From Stictocephala bisonia (Eukaryota; Arthropoda; Insecta; Hemiptera; Membracidae), in the NCBI GenBank assembly GCA_035578905.1, contig JAQJVL010000004.1, positions 277,501-341,500 of the forward strand: a stretch of 64,000 nucleotides of DNA. The letters are read 5' to 3'. The notes under the pieces are model-generated. The model saw only the letters and a list, made by a program, of their open reading frames with translations, had not been told where the DNA came from and searched no databases. Positions within the stretch are counted from its first letter, which is position 1. Each line of letters starts with the position of its first letter. Made by a program: the position numbers and the translations under genes. Positions 63,206-64,000 of the stretch are shown here, piece after piece.

Positions 63206-64000
63206 TTCAAAAATGAAGTAAATGTAATATATTTGTGATGTGTGACGTGTTCTTGTATTGTCTTTTACAATACAAAAACATCCGCACAGCGTACTTCAGG
63301 AATGTTAAATACGGCAACAAATTTATTATGAGGCCTTTTAATGGTACACGAGCACTTGACTGATAACAATGTATCATTTGTCTTTGGGCCTTAATGTACA
63401 ACCTCCCTTAATTAGAGTTGATACTTTATTATTCCTAATTTATTCATGTTGTAAATATTTTTGCCCTAAAAAATTCATTTAACTTATTTCTTGTGTTAAT
63501 GTACTGTTGTAAGAAGGTATTTAATAATATGGTTTTTTAAAATAAATATATACCAAGAATCTAAATATTTTAGTTAATTTTACTACCTACTTTCATATAT
63601 TACCCTTTTATTTATTATTAATAAATCTATTTACCCCCGTTATTTACTATGATTATATTGTACTAGATAATGGATTTGAGAAAGTAAACAAAAGATTATG
63701 TTTCCACTATGAGTCTACTTCAAAAATACATAACAGTTTCAAATACCTAAAAGTTCCATTGAACCAGTTTTCTACTGAAATTTTCTACGAAAATTTTTGT
63801 TAAAAGTAAAACGTCATTATAAGTTTAATTAATGTGTAAAATAGATTCGTAATAATTGTCAATTTACTTATATGATCCAAAATTATTAAATGGAAAAAAC
63901 TTACATTATAAAAGATAATTTTTGTTTATTATTCTACAAACATTTTCTTGGAAATTACATCTTTGAAATTTTAACTCTATGGGTAAAAAAGATACATTAG
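63206..64000. other. Possible 3' UTR and AT-rich non-coding stretch
   Basis: Contains AATAAA at 63541-63546, which would suit polyadenylation of the candidate terminal exon. Nothing else is recognised. Confidence 0.4.

Overview
The window looks like arthropod (probably insect) nuclear DNA: strongly AT-rich, spliced-gene signals instead of dense reading frames, tRNA-like SINEs, RTE- and Jockey-type LINE relics, a mariner-type transposase relic, and an interstitial run of the arthropod telomere repeat TTAGG. There are no bacterial-style genes, rRNA, tRNA genes or CRISPR arrays. The species cannot be named from this sequence.

Genes. Only two stretches look like host coding sequence. One is a 69-bp internal exon at 2455-2523 (+), with good splice sites on both sides. 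The other is a weaker candidate terminal exon at 63069-63205 (+), with an AATAAA signal downstream. Their phases are compatible, so the window could be mostly one very large intron, but this is inference. A promoter-like cluster (CCAAT, CACGTG palindrome, TATA) lies at 7201-7270. Almost every other long open frame is a by-product of a tandem repeat whose period is a multiple of 3.

Layout. 1-5 kb: exon, SINE, and an 838-bp (CT)n tract. 5-8.9 kb: degenerate retroelement end, (TA)n, promoter-like site. 8.9-15.6 kb: an interspersed repeat family, one copy of which holds a 4.4-kb array of a 36-bp G-rich minisatellite. 17.3-18.5 kb: a 149-bp satellite. 20.3-44.3 kb: two diverged, colinear copies of one ~11-kb segment (about 20.3-31.8 and 33.2-44.3 kb), each broken by different insertions. 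These are a TA-flanked MITE (20875-21131), a 1.9-kb inverted-repeat transposon (26945-28820), an inverted-repeat element between the two copies (about 32.3-33.2 kb), and a 3.6-kb mariner-derived foldback element (from 35645) that itself carries a 54-bp satellite. Inside the diverged copies are short islands of near or complete identity. 43.06-43.44 kb: a 13-bp minisatellite whose unexpanded counterpart survives in the other copy at 31.1 kb. 49.15-50.26 kb: a 60-bp satellite built from two 30-bp halves. 54.0-55.5 kb: one LINE nested in another, with an 18-bp target-site duplication. 56.3-57 kb: perfect hairpins and a further G-rich minisatellite.

The most unusual theme is a G-rich, G-quadruplex-prone core (GTGTATGGG-GGG-GGGT-GGTCA-TAC) found at five separate places, in arrays of about 1 to 121 units with 36-bp or 32-bp periods. 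For at least one array the sequence holds a relative of the same repeat without the array.
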